Shown here piece after piece: positions 61,040 through 64,000 of a stretch of DNA of 64,000 nucleotides. Position numbers and translations under genes: made by a program. Location: positions 42,044,249 to 42,108,248 of the forward strand of contig OX463779.1 of the NCBI GenBank assembly GCA_949825025.1. The letters run 5' to 3'. This DNA is from Siphlonurus alternatus. Taxonomy: Eukaryota; Arthropoda; Insecta; Ephemeroptera; Siphlonuridae. The notes under the pieces are model-generated. The model saw nothing but the letters and a program-made list of their open reading frames with translations. It did no database searches and was not told where the DNA came from. Positions within the stretch are counted from its first letter, which is position 1. Every line of letters begins with the position of its first letter.

Positions 61040-61255
61040 ATCAGTTAGAATCGACAACCTGTAGGAATTAATTTTTTTATTGCATTTGAACCTTGAATTA
61101 TGTATTATTTTTTGTTTCTTTTCAATTTGTTTTCAACTTTCACCTGCAAAACGCTGTGACATCAGTCATTTAAATATTTAACACACAAACACAGGGATAA
61201 ATATGTTTCATGACTATAGTGTCACAGCATCTTTTTCTTAATTGTTAGAGAGTTT
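61040..61255. mobile_element. AATGGACAA-end family, TGATGTCATAG core (copy 4)
   Basis: CGACAACCTGTAGGAATTAA then TTTATTGCATTTGAACCTTG and TTATGTATTATTTTT are followed by the core CTGTGACATCAGTCATTTAA and ATGACTATAGTGTCACAGC. This is the same order as the copy at 20995. Confidence 0.55.
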
Positions 61256-62596
61256 CCAAAAAAATTGATAGTACATACTAACTTCATTCACAAGTGAAAA
61301 CAAAAATATCATAAATCTATAGGTAAGCTGAAAAAATATTCTAACTCCATTTTACTTACCAATGGAGTTTATATTTTTGTTTTCCCTTACCAGCGGATTT
61401 AGTACATATTTCCACTACCAAGTTGCTAGCTAAGGCCCTCTATCTTAATACACAATATAAATTTTTCATGCAGGTTGTCCAAAAGTGGGATGAGCATCAG
61501 CAGAGTCCTGCTCTGATAGCACCGACGTAATCAAGCCCCCCAAGTTGCAACCTGTCCTTTACACATTGGCGTGATAGCAAAAATACTTGATATTTGGCAA
61601 CACATAGACATTATTACATGTATATTAATTACATACATAATATTATAGTACAAATATTAAATAGATTAAAAATATTACCAGCTCTTTGGTCACACAAGCG
61701 TACTATTTTTCTTCAAGTATTTTCCTAAATACACATTCTTATTTATTTTTTTTTTAATTACAGTAATCTAAAATATTCATTACAAATATATAAAGACAAA
61801 AATTATTTATTTTTATCTTTATAGGTAAGTTTATCATAGGTGGGATGATAAAAAGAAGCAGCAAGAATGAAGCAAAAGTTTTTTGATCACAAAGATGAGC
61901 TTATTATAAAAAAACAAATTTATGTTTCAGAAAGAATTTATGTTTCAGTCAGTAGCTCAACTTTGTGTGAATTTGTAATTTTAAGATTTTTATACATTAC
62001 ATTGCAAATATGCTACCACTTCAATTTATATATCCATTTCCAGTAGCGTGCAGTGCATCAGGCAGTTTACAATGATCACTGTGCTTTTTTTATTTACCTA
62101 CGCAATGAAGGTTAAATTTGCTGGGAGCCTATTTAACTGCACGTTACTCTTACATAACTTTCCATCTAATCAATAAGTTATTGTACAGCTGCACAAAATT
62201 AGTAGGTACTGACAACATTTAAGTATTACAATCAAGTACAAGGTTATTTAAAATATTTACTATGTCAGTAGTTGTATCACAACCTGCTCACCTACTGTAC
62301 GTTACTTGGACAGAAAAGTTTATGCAGCAAAAAATTTGGTGACAGTTGCATTTTGTTTTTCTGCTTCGAAAAAAGTTATTTCATTCTCTCATGAGTTCTG
62401 ACATATGAACATTAACAAATATTACTTTTCTGTCATCGTCTCAAGCTGAAAACTCAAAGCAGTCAGATGACAAACGATTTTCAACAAAAGAAGTATATAT
62501 AATTTTTCTCTTTTACTTGATATAATTAATTTTCTCATGTATTTACTATTTACCCTTATTTTATAAAAATTTGAATTTTGACTCTTTAACATCATC

Positions 62597-62845
62597 ATGA
62601 CGTCATTAGCTAACATAAAAAAGATTGACTCAGTGGCGTCAAATTATAATCTTTATAACAATGAAAATAGGGGTGAAATTTCAATACAAAAATTAATAGT
62701 ACCAGGTGCAAGACCAAATGATTCTGCAGTTTTCAATATAATTTCTGCTGCACACACTGTCCCGCAAGAGTACTTGAGTTTAGATACTCTATATTCCACA
62801 TCAAAAGATTACTTCAAAATCAAAGAAGACAACAAAGCAATGTAA
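62597..62845 (+). CDS. Possible small ORF (82 codons), unassigned
   Basis: A frame from ATG ACG TCA to TAA encodes a balanced-composition peptide (SIQKLIVPGARPNDSAVF and onward to STSKDYFKIKEDNKAM). It is less AT-biased than its surroundings in the region 62690-62830. There is no Kozak-like context, recognisable domain, promoter or poly(A) signal close by. It may be a chance frame, a relic exon or a short gene. Confidence 0.2.
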   Translation: MTSLANIKKIDSVASNYNLYNNENRGEISIQKLIVPGARPNDSAVFNIISAAHTVPQEYLSLDTLYSTSKDYFKIKEDNKAM

Positions 62846-63165
62846 ACAATATCAAGCAAAAAGCAAAATAAAATTAATTTTGGCATTATTAATACCAAAA
62901 TAAAAAATAGATTTTTTTAAAGTTGAGACAACATCTCAACTGAAAATACAATCCATCAGAACTTGTGCAATGTGAGAACTTTTTGGTTCAATGGTATAAT
63001 ATAGCAAGGTATTGAGAGCAGAGAATTAACCTGATTATAAAGGTTTTGGTTGAACTAAGAAAATAATGAGCTTAGCTGATATAATAAAAGAGAAAACCAA
63101 ATATGGAAAAAAGGGAAAGGGGTGCATAATTATATTTTACTCCTTAATACCAAAACAATTTTAAC

Positions 63166-63282
63166 TTATTTCTCGTTGTATTTGTAACGTCTCCAGTCAT
63201 TGGTAGAGAACGCTCCATTGGTGGAAAACGAGCCAAAGTATTCCCAAGCATTCACGAAGGAAAAAAAAATGTATACGACGAA
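63166..63282 (-). CDS. Candidate terminal coding exon of an unidentified gene
   Basis: On the minus strand 38 codons and TAA encode FVVYIFFSFVNAWEYFGS, then FSTNGAFSTNDWRRYKYNEK. A hydrophobic start is followed by an aromatic, polar, basic end, as in a membrane-protein tail. The upstream AG (GCAATGTTAAG) is a weak acceptor because it lacks a good pyrimidine tract, so the exon start is uncertain. The bias toward GC-ending codons stands out against the flanks. It could be an alternative last exon of the gene ending at 59524, the last exon of a separate gene, or a relic. The family is not recognised. Confidence 0.45.
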   Translation of the reverse strand, partial: FVVYIFFSFVNAWEYFGSFSTNGAFSTNDWRRYKYNEK

Positions 63283-64000
63283 CTTAACATTGCATTAACA
63301 AAAGTACCTAAGTTGTTTAATATCCCTTTTATGATGTTATATTATAGAATAAAATATTATGTCTACCATATTTTACATGTATTTTTTACTTAATTAACTG
63401 TAAAAAGTTATCATAATAAGGCAAATATAAGCAGCCTGAAGATTTCAAACTTCAAAAGATCCCACTATTAATTATTAAAGGGACATACTCAAGGTGTAGT
63501 GCCTTTGATTCGTAAAGTTTCAAAATTTATCTTTGACAACAAAATATACTGTATTTTTCTAAGCTAATTTTTATTAGCATCCAGTTAACTAAAACACTTC
63601 TAGTCACAGTTATTTATAGCACGGCAGCCCAAACTATTTTTTTTTATAAATAATCATTACATTACAGTTTAATTTACAATTCATCTTTCTCAAAAATATG
63701 TTTACACATATTATAGCATGTACCATTCAAATAATAACGATAAAATACCTAGCCTCTGCAAAAGTTAATCACAACCATTTAAATTAAGACTCAATCTGTA
63801 ATACAACTGATAAAAAGAGCCGCACAATGAGAAAATTAGCTCCCTAATGAATATTATTGCATTATTTTACAACATATAGTTTTAAATATTTTGTATATTT
63901 AAGATATTAGGCAAAAAGACTCACAGCTCAAAATATGTATTACACTTAAAGAGATCTGTACCTCAAACTATAAATTAGGCAATTATGTTACAGTTTATAA
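63283..64000. other. AT-rich, nothing recognised
   Basis: No exon, inverted repeat or microsatellite is apparent to the end of the window. Confidence 0.5.

Larger units (their letters stand above)
59644..63165. other. Presumed intron or intergenic DNA with several small elements
   Basis: Contains a TTAA element, two small MITEs, one TGATGTCATAG-core repeat and a possible small ORF, all listed. A short GC-richer stretch at 61480-61570 has a partly open minus frame (LGGLITSVLSEQDSAD) but lacks usable splice sites. An inverted pair at 61298-61386 (AAAACAAAAATAT / ATATTTTTGTTTT with AACTCCATT / AATGGAGTT inside) is another hairpin. Confidence 0.45.

Overview
This is an AT-rich nuclear genomic window from a metazoan. 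Every gene is split by GT-AG introns and the non-coding DNA is packed with transposon-derived inverted repeats. Codon use, the leucine-rich-repeat (LRR) proteins and the repeat load suggest an invertebrate, possibly an arthropod. That placement is inference, not proof.

Layout. (1) 1-5094: no gene, several repeats including a 1.2 kb palindrome. (2) 5095-11184 (+): a four-exon gene for a secreted-type, single-pass LRR membrane protein of 336 aa. (3) 11185-16888: intergenic, with a 5S-rRNA-like relic, a tRNA-like palindrome and a large TA-microsatellite/transposon composite. (4) 16889-30201 (+): a complete 15-exon gene for XPD/ERCC2, the TFIIH helicase (762 aa), whose first coding exon is only 5 nt. 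One intron carries a 2.2 kb palindrome. (5) 30202-34399: intergenic repeats. (6) 54697-34400 (-): a complete five-exon tetraspanin gene (241 aa). Its 16.4 kb first intron contains, on the opposite strand, (7) 40635-50075 (+): a five-exon gene for a 542-aa LRR-like protein I cannot assign to a family. (8) 54698-64000: mostly AT-rich DNA, with two candidate terminal coding exons on the minus strand (59524-59643 and 63166-63282) whose upstream exons are not visible.

The genes look functionally independent: a DNA-repair/transcription helicase and cell-surface proteins. The most striking aspect is the mobile DNA. I found seven inverted-repeat elements bounded by TTAA. One sits in one arm of another palindrome, whose other arm keeps the single empty TTAA. 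I also found a hAT-like element with a perfect 8-bp target duplication, a degenerate hammerhead-ribozyme motif, families of short inverted-repeat elements with tRNA B-box-like sequence, and a truncated LINE. All exon coordinates were assembled by eye from splice signals and frame; transcript data would be decisive.
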